From NCBI GenBank assembly GCA_021613535.1, contig CP075492.1:19468001-19532000 (forward strand): 64,000 nt of DNA, in the 5' to 3' direction. The DNA comes from Adineta vaga (Eukaryota; Rotifera). Both the position numbers and the translations under genes were made by a program. The notes under the pieces are model-generated. The model did not search any database. It was not told the origin of the DNA and worked only from the letters and a program-made list of their open reading frames with translations. How positions within the stretch are numbered: position 1 is the first letter of the stretch; every line of letters starts with the position of its first letter. Shown here piece by piece: positions 37,834 to 48,355 of the stretch.

Positions 37834-40232
37834 TTAACCCTTTGACTTCCCTGGTATAAAAAAAGCTACACCTGTTTTTTTAATATTTCTCATAATGTAA
37901 TTCATAAAAATTAGTACATAATCTTTTGAAAGGATGTAACAGAAAGTGTTCTAGGATTTTTTTCGAAGTACCTGTGCCATATACACCGCCTTCACATAGC
38001 GGTATTTGCGATCTTAACACAAGCTAGTGTCGCGAAGTATTTGGATCAGTTGATGCCGTATATCAGTTTTACGCGTTCTTCTATATCTTTGATTTTCCTT
38101 TTCTAATGACGTCATTTGTACTCATCTACCTTCTATGTTCTGCTATTCTTCTATGATATTATATATGTATTCTTTCATGACGTCATGTTCTCTGTTGGAT
38201 CTTCCTAGAACGTAATGTTCGAAATCTATATATAGTTACTGATTTTCTGCTATAATACATCTATATTTATCTCATACAATTAGTTTTAACTGTTTCCATT
38301 TGATCGAACGTAATTCTAATATACAACAAGCACAACATGGATACTGATCAAGAAAGTAATGCAAGTGACTTACCTTTTGCTGATGAAAGCGGTTTTTATG
38401 AGGAAAATGAAAGTGATCTTGAAATAGATGAAGAAGACGTTATTGAAGATGAAAACGAAGAAGAAGATGATGATACTGAAAACAAAATGGAAGAAGAACT
38501 TGAGTGGATTTGGAGTGAAAAATTTATACAAGACACAATTTTTTCTGTAAATGAAGTCAAAGGACACACAACAATAAATTTTACCAATAACATCAAACCG
38601 ATTGACATCTTCCACAAGTTCTTCACACAAGATGTTTATAATTTGATGATAAAACAAACAAATATTTATGGAAAGAAAAAATGGTTGGCACAAGAACAAC
38701 CAAGTAATTGGCAAGAAGTTAGTGAAAGTACTATTCGTGCTTTTCTCGGTATATTGATAATCATGGGTCTACATCGATTACCTCGAATAAATGATTACTG
38801 GTGTAGGAATAAAATATTTTATACAGAAATTATTTCGAATACTATGCCAAGAAAAGAATTTTATCGAATATTTACTTCATTTCATTTATCAGACAATACA
38901 AAACAAAAACAATTTGCAAAAAGTTCAAAAAAGTTCAAATTATTCAAAGTTTTCGACTTCATACATTTACTCAAGACGAACTTTCAAGTGAACTTTATTT
39001 TGGGAACCAACATTTGCATCGACGAAAGTATGATCAAATTTAAAGGTAAAAGCTCTTTGAAACAATATTTACCTTTAAAACCGATCAAGAGAGGATACAA
39101 GGTGTGGTGTTTAGCAGATTCTTTGACAGGATATCTTTATAATTTCGACATTTATACCGGTAAACAAGAAACTAGACAAGGAGCATTAGGTGAAAGTGTT
39201 GTTTTACAGCTTATTAACAACTTGAATTTAGTGAATCACCAGCTATTTTTTGATAACTTTTTTACATCTATTCCTCTGCTGCTACAACTAAAACAGAAGA
39301 AAATTGGAGCAACTGGAACGATAAGAACTAATAGAAAGTTATTTCCTACAGAACTTTTACTAAAAGAGAAACTGAAAAGAGGAGAATATAAATACTGCTC
39401 TTACAACCAAATATCTGTGGTCAAATGGCAGGACAGGAAGCCGGTGTTTGTTGCAACTAATTCCTTTGATCCAAGAGAAACAGAAACAATTTTTAGAGGA
39501 GAAAAAGATGGCTCAAAACAACGCATTATTTGTCCACAAATGATATCTAAATACAACAAATTTATGGGTGGTGTAGATTCATTCGATCAACGCATTTCTT
39601 GTTATTCGATTGACAGAAAATCTAAGCGAAATTGGTTTCGTATATTTATTTACTTCCTTCAAGCAAGTCTTTCGAATGCGTTGATTTGTTATAACGATCT
39701 CAATGAACAACATATGGATTATATTGACTTCCTCTCTTCTATTTCAATGTCGCTAATTGGTGATGTTAGTACAAGAAAAAGAAAAGGTAGACCTGTTCAC
39801 TTTTCTGCTCAAAAGCTAAGACGAATTCAAATGACAACGAAGAACAAATCTTTATCAACTCAATTATTAGCACATATGCCTGTAGCTGGACCTAAAGGAA
39901 GGTGTGGATATTGCAGTACTAAAGCTCGACCGATATTTAGTAACATAAAATGCAGTTTTTGTGGTATTTCTTTATGTGTAAAACAGCATAAAAATTGTTT
40001 TTTGTTATTTCATGAAAACACTGCATAAGTTTTACAATTAATAAACTTCAACAGTTAAAATTTCCGTTCAGCCTAGTAGAGTTCAATGTGACTTATATTG
40101 CGCAAATCGATTAATCACCTGTGATAACACATAAGATATATCTAACATATACTCTTATGTCTAGAGGAAGCTAATTCAGTGATTTACTTGAATGCAATCC
40201 AACAAAAAATAATTCGGAAGTCAAAGGGTTAA
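37834..40232 (+). mobile_element. Complete piggyBac-family DNA transposon
   Basis: TTAA at 37834-37837 and 40229-40232 forms the target-site duplication. Immediately inside are perfect 13-bp terminal inverted repeats, CCCTTTGACTTCC (37838-37850) and GGAAGTCAAAGGG (40216-40228). The element is 2,391 bp between TTAAs and contains one uninterrupted transposase ORF. All the parts expected of an autonomous piggyBac element are present. Confidence 0.96.
38337..40028 (+). CDS. piggyBac transposase, full length
   Basis: It cuts and pastes the element at TTAA sites. It has 563 residues, the usual family size, with no introns or stops. Order of parts: a very acidic N-terminus (residues 1-55, runs of Asp/Glu), an N-terminal domain, a DDE-type catalytic core and a C-terminal Cys-rich domain. 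The three catalytic Asp are most likely D229 (in ICIDESMIKFKG), D306 (in LFFDNFFTS) and D414 (in MGGVDSFDQR), matching the spacing of known piggyBac enzymes. The C-terminus has a zinc-binding CGYC...CSFCGISLC...HKNC pattern (about 525-555). A basic stretch TRKRKGR near residue 480 is a candidate nuclear localisation signal. It is likely functional. Confidence 0.96.
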   Translation: MDTDQESNASDLPFADESGFYEENESDLEIDEEDVIEDENEEEDDDTENKMEEELEWIWSEKFIQDTIFSVNEVKGHTTINFTNNIKPIDIFHKFFTQDVYNLMIKQTNIYGKKKWLAQEQPSNWQEVSESTIRAFLGILIIMGLHRLPRINDYWCRNKIFYTEIISNTMPRKEFYRIFTSFHLSDNTKQKQFAKSSKKFKLFKVFDFIHLLKTNFQVNFILGTNICIDESMIKFKGKSSLKQYLPLKPIKRGYKVWCLADSLTGYLYNFDIYTGKQETRQGALGESVVLQLINNLNLVNHQLFFDNFFTSIPLLLQLKQKKIGATGTIRTNRKLFPTELLLKEKLKRGEYKYCSYNQISVVKWQDRKPVFVATNSFDPRETETIFRGEKDGSKQRIICPQMISKYNKFMGGVDSFDQRISCYSIDRKSKRNWFRIFIYFLQASLSNALICYNDLNEQHMDYIDFLSSISMSLIGDVSTRKRKGRPVHFSAQKLRRIQMTTKNKSLSTQLLAHMPVAGPKGRCGYCSTKARPIFSNIKCSFCGISLCVKQHKNCFLLFHENTA

Positions 40233-40236
40233 CTTC

Positions 40237-40466
40237 ATAAACCCTCGAAAACCGCTTTTGTCTTCTACGGTTCTTCTAATAAATGTATGAGCAAACCTTT
40301 TAAGGGTAGATGAATGCTCATCTACCCCTGAAAGGTTTATGAAAATGCAACGTATAACAAACCCCTCCATGGTTTATGAAAAATAAGGGTTTTTGAGAGG
40401 GTATATGACGTTCATAAACCCAAAAAGGGTTCATGTCGCGAGCATCAATCCTTTTCGAGGGTTTAT
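40237..40466. mobile_element. Small inverted-repeat element (MITE) inside integrase remnant
   Basis: It has perfect 15-bp terminal inverted repeats, ATAAACCCTCGAAAA (40237-40251) and TTTTCGAGGGTTTAT (40452-40466). Internally it is built of further AAACCCT/AGGGTTT palindromic words. It starts 5 bp after the piggyBac TTAA and ends about 25 bp before the first surviving integrase codons, so two insertions sit side by side. A diverged relative is at 58913-59086. No coding capacity. Target duplication unclear. Confidence 0.75.
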
Positions 40467-40491
40467 AACTCTACGCTTTTTTTTACAGTGA

Positions 40492-41061
40492 ACAGCTTAT
40501 CATCCACAAACAAATGGACAAATTGAACGTTTTAATGCAACAATGGATGGGAAAATAGCATCATTATGCAATGAACAACGTACAAATTGGGATGAAATGT
40601 TACAATTTGTTACATTTAATTACAATGCATCCGTACATGCAACAACAAAGCATACACCATTTGAAATGATGCACGGTCGACAAGCTAGTCTTCCATTCGA
40701 TCAACAACGGACACTTATTTCACTTACAAACGACACTGAACATGGAGAAAAACTTCGAAATTACCTTGAAAAACTAACAGATGATGCACGAAAAAACATT
40801 CAAAAATCTCAGCAACAATATAAGATTCGATATGATCAACATCGACAAGAATTATAAATCAAAATTAATGATTTAGTCCTGATTAAAACCAGAAATTTTC
40901 GAAACAAATTCGATATTAGGTACGAAGGTCCATTTCGAATTATCGAACAATTAGGAAGAAAAACATTCATTGTACAACATGTGAAGAAAACAACATTAAC
41001 AAAACAAGTTACGATGGATGTCATCGTTCCACTAGTGGAGCGGTGGAATCTATGTGATTAA
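40492..41061 (+). pseudogene. LTR-retrotransposon integrase, C-terminal half, one stop
   Basis: The frame starts AYHPQTNGQIERFNA, the hallmark around the catalytic Glu of retroviral-type integrases (E in QIERFN). It continues with FEMMHGRQASLPFD and a C-terminal Tyr/Phe-rich module (YEGPFRIIEQLG) that binds DNA, ending at TAA 41059-41061. One in-frame TAA at 40855-40857 interrupts it. The 5' two thirds of pol (protease, RT, RNase H, start of integrase) are missing. This is the Ty3/gypsy (Metaviridae-like) type. The exonuclease ORF at 41711 follows in the same orientation, as expected for an ORF3. Confidence 0.85.
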
Positions 41062-41710
41062 ACACATCCCAATAGGGAAAGGTGTGAATCGACTATAATA
41101 AGAATTAATCGAATGAAAAAGGTCAATTGTACTTATTTGATTAAAATATTTGAATTTGATTTAGCAATTCATATCGGGGAGATGGGTTTCCCCTTCTCAC
41201 TGATAAGACGGGGCTATCAAAGACATATATACATCATAATCATATATGTATAAGCGACATCTATTTTTTTCTATTCATATGAACATTTAATCGATATATC
41301 ATTGAGATCACGCGCGGACGACATGATACGACGAATGATTCATATGGACGAAGTCGATTACCTCACAGGAACACGACACGGTCGATCTCACCACATCACA
41401 GAACAGGAAAGAAAAAGATGTAAACAAGATCATATAGTCATGCCACTTTCATCTATACGCGTACACAAAGACGCGAACATATATATGTACGAATACATAT
41501 ATAATCGACAGGAAGGAAAGAAAAAGAAAAGAAAAGAAAACAGGAATGAAAAATCCAGGCCAACGAAAATAGAATAAAGAAAAACCTAACCTTTAACCGA
41601 ATCTTAGTGCATTTTAGAAACGAAGATGTCTAGACATACATGCAATAACGACAACAACTGGAATGAAACTCGAAAACCAACATCGAAAACGCTAGCAAAC
41701 AGAAGGAAAA

Positions 41711-43186
41711 ATGCTAGAAGGATGGAAAAAAATGAACGATTACGAGAACAATATCCTCAATATCGTCCAGCAACAAACGTCAACATCATCCACATCCATC
41801 ATCGAACAACTGATAGGTCGAGCAAAAGAAACACACCGATATACAATCGACACTGAATCACAATCAAGTCAATCTGGTAATATAGGTGCATTGGTCCAAA
41901 TCGTAATGGTGCATTCACGTGATTATTCAACAGTGTTATTGCTCGAAACTTTCCATTTTCCAGATGCAAATTCATCTATGATGGACAAAATAAAGCAATT
42001 ATGGTCAATCATCTTCAACTCCGGCAACACAATCATCACCTGGGGTACAATCAAGAATGAATTTAAAGATTTCCAACGATTCGAATGGATGAAGATAGGT
42101 AAGATCATACGAAAAAATTTACAAGCTTTGTTTCGGGATCATCAAGATACAGAAATCACGCATCTCGAAAGGGAAAGTCGTGAAATGAAAACCAGAGTAT
42201 CATATGATACACCTGGTTATGATGATTATAATGATGATGATGATGATGAAAATGCAAAGAAAATCAAATATTCATTACAAACAGCTGTTGAAATGACATT
42301 AGAACGATTTATCGACAAATCATTAACACGAAATCCATGGGGTTGTGGTTTGGATTGGAAATTAGGTACATGGCGGTGGAAAACATTTCAAACAAAATAT
42401 TATGATATGCAATTAGAAAAACAAACTCGATTAGATTTGATAAACTATGCTGCATATGATTGTACCTCGGTTACCGAAATCTATTCGATTATGTATCCCG
42501 GACGGGCACAGCAAATTACTAATCAACAACAAACAACAACATTCATACATCGAAATCCAACACCAAAAACCACATCGACAAATCATTATTATCAGGATGT
42601 CATTTCAGATGTAAGTGATGATGAAATCGAATTATTTGCATCACAAACACAATCGAAACCAAACCAATCACAAGAACGTACGATTACAATAACACAACAA
42701 ATTAATGATCGAGAACTTGAACTAAATGTTAATCCTGAACCAAATGATGAACCTGGACCAACAACAAGAATTAAAACCATTAATAATTATATCGATGATA
42801 TGGTTAATATTAGTGAAGATGAATTAATCGAAATTCTGAAACCAAAATTCGATCCAAAACCACAACAACAAACAACCACCATAAGATTAACCAAACAAGA
42901 AAAACAAAAGAAAAAGAATGAAAAGCTCAAATGGAAACGAAAATACCAACCGAATTTCCAAAATTACATTATTCGTCCAATATACAATCGATACGATTAT
43001 ATGAAGATCAGAGCTCAAATGGTGGAAGATAAGATATACACCAGCCACTTCCAAAACATCGATAGAAGAAGGGGTCAGATGAAAATTGGATTTAAATCAA
43101 GTGAAGAAAAAGAAGAAGCAAAATTAAAAATGAAAATAAATTATTTTTCATGCGAACAATTTGAAGCCAGATGGGGAACAAAATGA
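41711..43186 (+). CDS. DEDDy-type 3'-5' exonuclease ORF3 of an LTR retrotransposon
   Basis: The first ~260 of 491 residues carry DEDDy exonuclease motifs: D47 and E49 in YTIDTES (Exo I), D120 in WGTIKNEFKDF (Exo II), Y246 and D250 in INYAAYDCTSV (Exo III, YxxxD). Such enzymes trim 3' ends of RNA or single-stranded DNA. An acidic insert (about 166-182) lies between Exo II and III. The C-terminal half is low-complexity and Gln/Asn/Lys-rich, with a basic region. From the literature I recall that bdelloid LTR retrotransposons and Athena elements share a DEDDy ORF3; the position downstream of an integrase fits. The frame continues in phase beyond the TGA at 43184-43186 for 89 codons to a TAG at 43454-43456, so the TGA may be a nonsense mutation or a readthrough site. 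Confidence 0.82.
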   Translation: MLEGWKKMNDYENNILNIVQQQTSTSSTSIIEQLIGRAKETHRYTIDTESQSSQSGNIGALVQIVMVHSRDYSTVLLLETFHFPDANSSMMDKIKQLWSIIFNSGNTIITWGTIKNEFKDFQRFEWMKIGKIIRKNLQALFRDHQDTEITHLERESREMKTRVSYDTPGYDDYNDDDDDENAKKIKYSLQTAVEMTLERFIDKSLTRNPWGCGLDWKLGTWRWKTFQTKYYDMQLEKQTRLDLINYAAYDCTSVTEIYSIMYPGRAQQITNQQQTTTFIHRNPTPKTTSTNHYYQDVISDVSDDEIELFASQTQSKPNQSQERTITITQQINDRELELNVNPEPNDEPGPTTRIKTINNYIDDMVNISEDELIEILKPKFDPKPQQQTTTIRLTKQEKQKKKNEKLKWKRKYQPNFQNYIIRPIYNRYDYMKIRAQMVEDKIYTSHFQNIDRRRGQMKIGFKSSEEKEEAKLKMKINYFSCEQFEARWGTK

Positions 43187-43689
43187 AAAAAAAACAAAAA
43201 ACAGAAAAATAACCGAACAAACAAAATCAAACGAAAAATTCTCCAGCAGCGACAACAACGAATTGAAAGAACAACAACAGATAGGCTAGTAGATTTAACC
43301 AATACATTCATTTATTTAGATAAACAACACAAGCGGACGATCATTCTTACTACACTTAATTATGATGATAATCATACACATGATATCAATGGATATATTA
43401 ATTCAATCAAATTTTTGGTTCACAAGTTATTAATGATACACCATAAAATCGATTAGCAAAATTAGATGGAACAATATTAACATTCTTTTTTTCGATCAAA
43501 TTATTAGCTGATGAAATGAATCACATTGGATGACAGATACATCCTTATTATGTACAAATGGCGAATTACAAACTGATGGAACTTACTTCTAAAGAAACAT
43601 GAATTATGGAAATCCACTGACAACATCTTTAAATACACAAATCGATGAAGAATGAAGAATGCAACAATTGAATGAAGAACATTAACCGA

Positions 43690-44095
43690 CGTTGTTGATA
43701 TATTTTTATATAAAAAGATTAACACTGTTTCGTATCATTTCTGATCAATTCTTATTGGCTAAACATAAACTTGTATCTGCTGTATTTCTCCTTTTTCTCT
43801 TATGTACAGGTAGCATCATTATTATATTTGTGTGTGCGGACACACGGTTCCATATGGAGAAGGCGATTGTTAACGGTAGTTTACATCACTATCTTGAATC
43901 TCTCTATCTCTTTATCTGTCTCTCTGTCTTCTTTTCTCTCTCTATATAAGCGTGTGTTCTGCATGTACAAAAAAGATTCGAATAAACATGAACAAGCTCG
44001 AAGAACGAGCTAACAAAGAATTTCTAGAATCCAAGGAAATAATATACAAAATGTTGTAGAGGACAGCGTCAATACTTGATCATTTGTCCACTAGA
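43690..44095 (+). other. Candidate 3' LTR / promoter region of the gypsy-like element
   Basis: Downstream of the exonuclease ORF are a TATATAA-type box (CTCTATATAAGCG at about 43942), a CT-rich stretch and an AATAAA signal near 43980, an order like U3-R of an LTR. No matching 5' LTR lies in the window because the 5' part of the element is missing, so the boundaries are guesses. Confidence 0.3.
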
Positions 44096-44358
44096 CTATG
44101 TTAGACAAGAGTTGCTTTATTTATTTATTTATTTATTAACAGAAAAGATAATTACAACAATGAAGAATGATTTTTTAATGTTTCAGAAAGTTTTAGTTTC
44201 CAGACGCGTAGCAAACGCATTTGCAAGATCATCTAGACTGTTCTAAAGTCGTTCTATACGTTTCAACAGCGAACGCTTAGTCCATCGAACGAAAAGTGAA
44301 ATAAATTATGCAAAAATAAGAAAAATTGCTGATAAACCGATTTCACCGAATTCCGTAA

Positions 44359-45118
44359 TTAGAGTTGAGTTTTGATGGTTAATCTATTTTCTTTCAAGTC
44401 ATCAAGAAGAGTTCTAAAGGAATTTTTAATTATTGACTGATGCGTGGAAAACAATTGTTTATTCATATTTTTAAGAGACCATGGAATAGTTTGTAGTTGT
44501 ACATATTGTTCTGTATCTGACGATTTAATTAAAAAATTTCGACCAGTACAACTGGACGAAGTTAATTTAATACCAGAACAGCTCAATGTATTTCCACATG
44601 GTAGACGTAAGATAGATGGTTCATTGATAATCGTAAAGCCGTTATATAGCCCAGTATCTGTTTGTAATTGACAATACATTGGTTGTCTGTCATGAGAAAA
44701 AAAGCCAAACGTTATTATCGAAGTTAATAAAATCGGTTTGCTTATGATGGGAACGTGTTATTTCACATGAAGTGACAACCTGTTTATTATCATTTAAAAG
44801 TTCTGATAAACAAGGTAAATCATTCAGTCGAATGAACGGCAATTTCTTTGAACAATAAATGAAAATTGAAAATAGACATTCATTCTTGTTTGTAATATCA
44901 GTCCATGTCATAACTGATTGATCTTGTGTATTAACAGCGATAATATTAGGTATATTCGAATAGATAAATTGTTCATTGTTAACAATTGCTGGTAATGGAG
45001 TCAACCGATAGACCGATAGAATATTATCGTTCTCAATCACAGGACAAAAAAAATGATGTAGCAACAATAAGACATGGTTGATTGGGTAACCTATGTTTTT
45101 CATTATTGCCAGTCCCAA
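44359..45118 (-). pseudogene. Frameshifted envelope-like glycoprotein fragment
   Basis: Two minus-strand open frames (45118-44690 and 44679-44359) join by a one-base shift at a T run near 44690. The first is a mixed hydrophobic/polar ectodomain-like segment. The second has regularly spaced Cys (LPCGNTLSC, then SSCTGRN) followed by an amphipathic stretch. Cys-rich ectodomains of this sort occur in env-like ORF3s of LTR retrotransposons. I cannot show homology to a specific viral family from the sequence. It lies next to, but in opposite orientation to, the gypsy-like remnant. Confidence 0.4.
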
Positions 45119-45425
45119 TACATGTAACAGTCACAGCTTGTTAGACAATTGAAGCATCGATTGATCGAATTGATATCAAGAGAATCAAATCATCGATATG
45201 CATCATAATGATTAAAAACATAAATGTTGACTTCTGTCGATTTTTTAAAACTATTTTCTTATGAAAAAGACTTTTGCAATGAATTTGTACAAACAAAATA
45301 GAGTTATAATTTTAAACACGCTTTTTTATCTTACATACCATATATACGCTGATAGACTGTGAACAGCTGTTCATAAAACGATAACTATTGATTAAAATTT
45401 CACATTTTTGAAAGCTCTGTTATAA

Positions 45426-47202
45426 ATGGTAAATATTTTGATGTTGATATTATTTAGTGATTCCGACTCGAATAAATCGATGGATTTTAACAACGAATGT
45501 TCAATTGGATTTTCTGTTTTATCATCACAAATGCCAATCACAGTTCCTTCTTCTGCTGGCAATATTTTTATGACTTTATCAGATCTCACTGAATCGCATT
45601 TATATCGAGTATTTTGTTCAAAACGTCGACATTCTTCATCGAACAGCAGCTGCTCTACATCTATACAGCAAACATCTGAACAATTGTATGACCAACAAAA
45701 CAAACCTTCATCATCACATACGACCGGAAATAGCAAGCTTCACTTTATCAAAGGCGATCAAATAACTACTATTGGTAATCTTAAGCTTGTATGGCTTATA
45801 TACGGAGTTGATAATTTCATTTATGCTGGTAAACGTTACGATATATTTCATACCTGTATAATTGACACAGGTTTGTTTATCTTGTATCATGCATACAAAG
45901 CACATTCCGACGAATTTCGTAATATTTTCACATGCAATTCGCTTGATATTTATCAAATTATTTGGCGCACATTCCAACTAGTTGATGCAGAAGGATGGAC
46001 TACAGCTCGCTTCTACCGGCTCACCGAACACAATCTTCTCGAAAATAGAAGTTCAAACGGTGATTATGATCTTATGGATACGATGAAAGCAATTAAGCCT
46101 TTCAATTTATTAAACCTATGCAGAAATATCCTGTAAAATCTAAATGTCCATGTCCTGTCTGTCCTAAACAAGTTCGTGAATACACAAATGTCGATATATC
46201 ATAGACGTAAGTTTTTTTCCAAACTATATCTACCACACAATAAGACAGTAAAGTTTCTGAGTTAGCAGAAAGCTTCTTCTCTACAAAATTGCACAAAAGA
46301 GACAGAAGGTGTTTTTAATCAACACGAATGTGTCTCTAGTCTATTATTTCTTCTTTCGTATATATCACGTTGTCCGAAGGAATAAGAAAGTGTAATAGAA
46401 GGACAAACATGTAAGATGAATATACAATATGTTGTCAATCAACGATGAATGAAGCTGATAAAGAACGAGTAGATAAATAGGATGTGTTGAATCAGTCACA
46501 CATTTCATTGTTTCATAATTTAATTCTTTATCAAACAATGTTGTCTCATCAATCGACTGTTTACATACTGACTGAATTCTTTTTATTGATTCATCATATA
46601 TAATTTTTAATTTGTATTATTCTCAATGTAGGAGAGTCAATCGTGAATTCATGAATTTCATACAAAATTTTGCCAGCACACGAGAACATCAATGTCGAAT
46701 TGATCTCGGTCGTTTTAAACCTCGAAAATATCCAGCAGAATATTCAGTTGACGACAGATTTCCAGTTGTGGATGTAGAGACAAATGTAACTCGTATGAAG
46801 TAAGTGTCAATCTTACCCATTTTCATGTAAACAGTATTGAATTTTAGAAAGCATTATATATGTGAAGCTACTCGAATAGTAGACAAAGCAAAATTTATAC
46901 ACAAAGCACCGTTTGTTATTGTTGATGTTGGGAAAATTTCTGCATCCATGACAGAATTACCAGATCCTCTTTATATTGGTGAATATACGTAAGTTCACAA
47001 CATTTGCAGACCTCATTCATTTTGTATAATATTTAGCTATAATCTGTCTGCCGGTATCAACAACACAAATCAACACTTCACGGCAATTATCAAAGCACAG
47101 GGTGGTACTTATTATCATTTCGATGATACAAATCGTTTGGGATGTGTCATACATGATCGCCGCATGCTCGTCGAATTGGCACTATACGTATTGCAATTAT
47201 AA
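45426..47202 (+). pseudogene. USP-like cysteine protease gene, probably decayed
   Basis: The first part (45426-46136) ends with a segment resembling the Cys box of ubiquitin- or SUMO-specific proteases (HTCIIDTGLFILYHAY). Three clean exons follow: 46632-46799, 46848-46988 and 47037-47202. They encode FVIVDVGKI, YNLSAGINN, and a His box (NQHFTAIIKAQGGTYYHFDD), which supplies catalytic His and Asp. Between them, about 46121-46210, a CPCPVC zinc-type motif is in a different frame and meets a TAG just before a good donor (GTAAGT at 46207). So the gene needs one frame change (or an unseen intron) and carries one stop. Family assignment (C19/C98-like) is by motif layout only. Such domains occur both in host genes and in transposons. 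Confidence 0.5.
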
Positions 47203-47889
47203 TCAACACGTTTTTGAGGCGAAAAAAATTAAGGAATAATATTTTCAACAGGATATATGATGAATCTTATTCTCTCTTAATTTAATGATATATATCAGCT
47301 TTTCTTGTATTTCATATGATGTCTATATTTTTTCTCTTCCTTCACTCAGCCCGATTTATATATGTCAATATCTTTTCTTTTCTCTGTATTCTATCCGATC
47401 GTTTCTTATTCATTTAAACAAGTCTGTTCATATCTTTCTGTGTTCTTGATTAAACTCATTCATTTGAACACAAAATATCACTAACGATAACCTATATGTT
47501 AATAGCATCTCAATTATACCTACATTTTCTTTCCATTTCTTGTTAAAGATTAAAAGAGCAATGTCATAACATCTATTCTTTCAATCCGATCTATATAATA
47601 ACTCAAATATTTTGACAACCTGTATGAACATGTAACAAAGCTATCATACAAATAGTTGCCCTATGATCCTTTAAATAGTCTATTTCAGCAAAAATTCGAC
47701 TTTTTTAATCCACCACATGAAAAGTATAAAATATATGGCACCTACAATTATTTAAACGTACAAATTTACATTGAAACTGATTTTTAAACATTTCCATAAC
47801 TTACAGTTCTATAAAATCTTCACTTACAAAAGATTACAGCAATGCAAATACTATCCGGTAATTCATACAGAAATATTTCGAGTATATTC
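47203..47889. other. Gene-free flank
   Basis: CT/AT-rich, no coding region recognised. It leads into the repeat zone with the hammerhead ribozymes. Confidence 0.35.
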
Positions 47890-48122
47890 CAACTTCCAAA
47901 GCAAATGTCAGCAAGAAATACTGAGTAAAACCACAACTTTTCACAGTATTTTGGTTGAAAACCCTAGTTTTTTATTATAGACCCCCTTCTCATCCGGCAC
48001 CATTCGATGCAGAATGATGAACTCGATCCATCCCAGAAGTATTAGACCCATCCCAAATACCTAAGCGAATGTCAACAGGAAATACTCGAATCTGCTGCTG
48101 ACTTCCATCACGTGGAATAGAA

Positions 48123-48168
48123 TCTACCTGATGAGTCCCTTCAGCAAGGACGAAATCACGATCGTAGA
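48123..48168 (+). ncRNA. Hammerhead ribozyme, intact core
   Basis: All core elements are present in order: stem I 5' strand TCTAC (48123-48127), CTGATGA (48128-48134), stem II GTCC/GGAC (48135-48138, 48148-48151) with loop CTTCAGCAA, GAAA (48152-48155), a minimal 2-bp stem III (TC/GA), the cleavage triplet ending in C48163, and stem I 3' strand GTAGA (48164-48168). This is a type I hammerhead with a tiny stem III, the form known from Penelope-like elements. Self-cleavage is predicted after 48163. Confidence 0.9.
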
Positions 48169-48299
48169 ATGCTTTACTCACTCCTACTATACATATACCA
48201 TATTTCTTAAGTATGCCTTAATTAGGTATTCTAAAGATCCATTATGGTTATTCCACTTAATCTTTGATTTTCGAATCAATTGGATAGCTTGGAATAGAA

Positions 48300-48345
48300 T
48301 CTACCTAATGAATCCCTTCAGCAAGGACGAAATCGCGATCGTAGA
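48300..48345 (+). ncRNA. Second hammerhead copy with mutated core
   Basis: Same layout as the first copy (TCTAC, stem II, GAAA, GTAGA), but the catalytic CTGATGA is CTAATGA and the next base is A instead of G, weakening stem II. The G-to-A change in the invariant CUGA turn should abolish cleavage. It ends about 10 bases before the CCCACA tract. Confidence 0.85.
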
Positions 48346-48355
48346 ATGCTTTACT

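Noticed and set aside
41626-41856. Basic 76-codon open frame before the exonuclease ORF
   Set aside because: Overlaps the exonuclease ORF in another frame and has no motif; more likely leader sequence.
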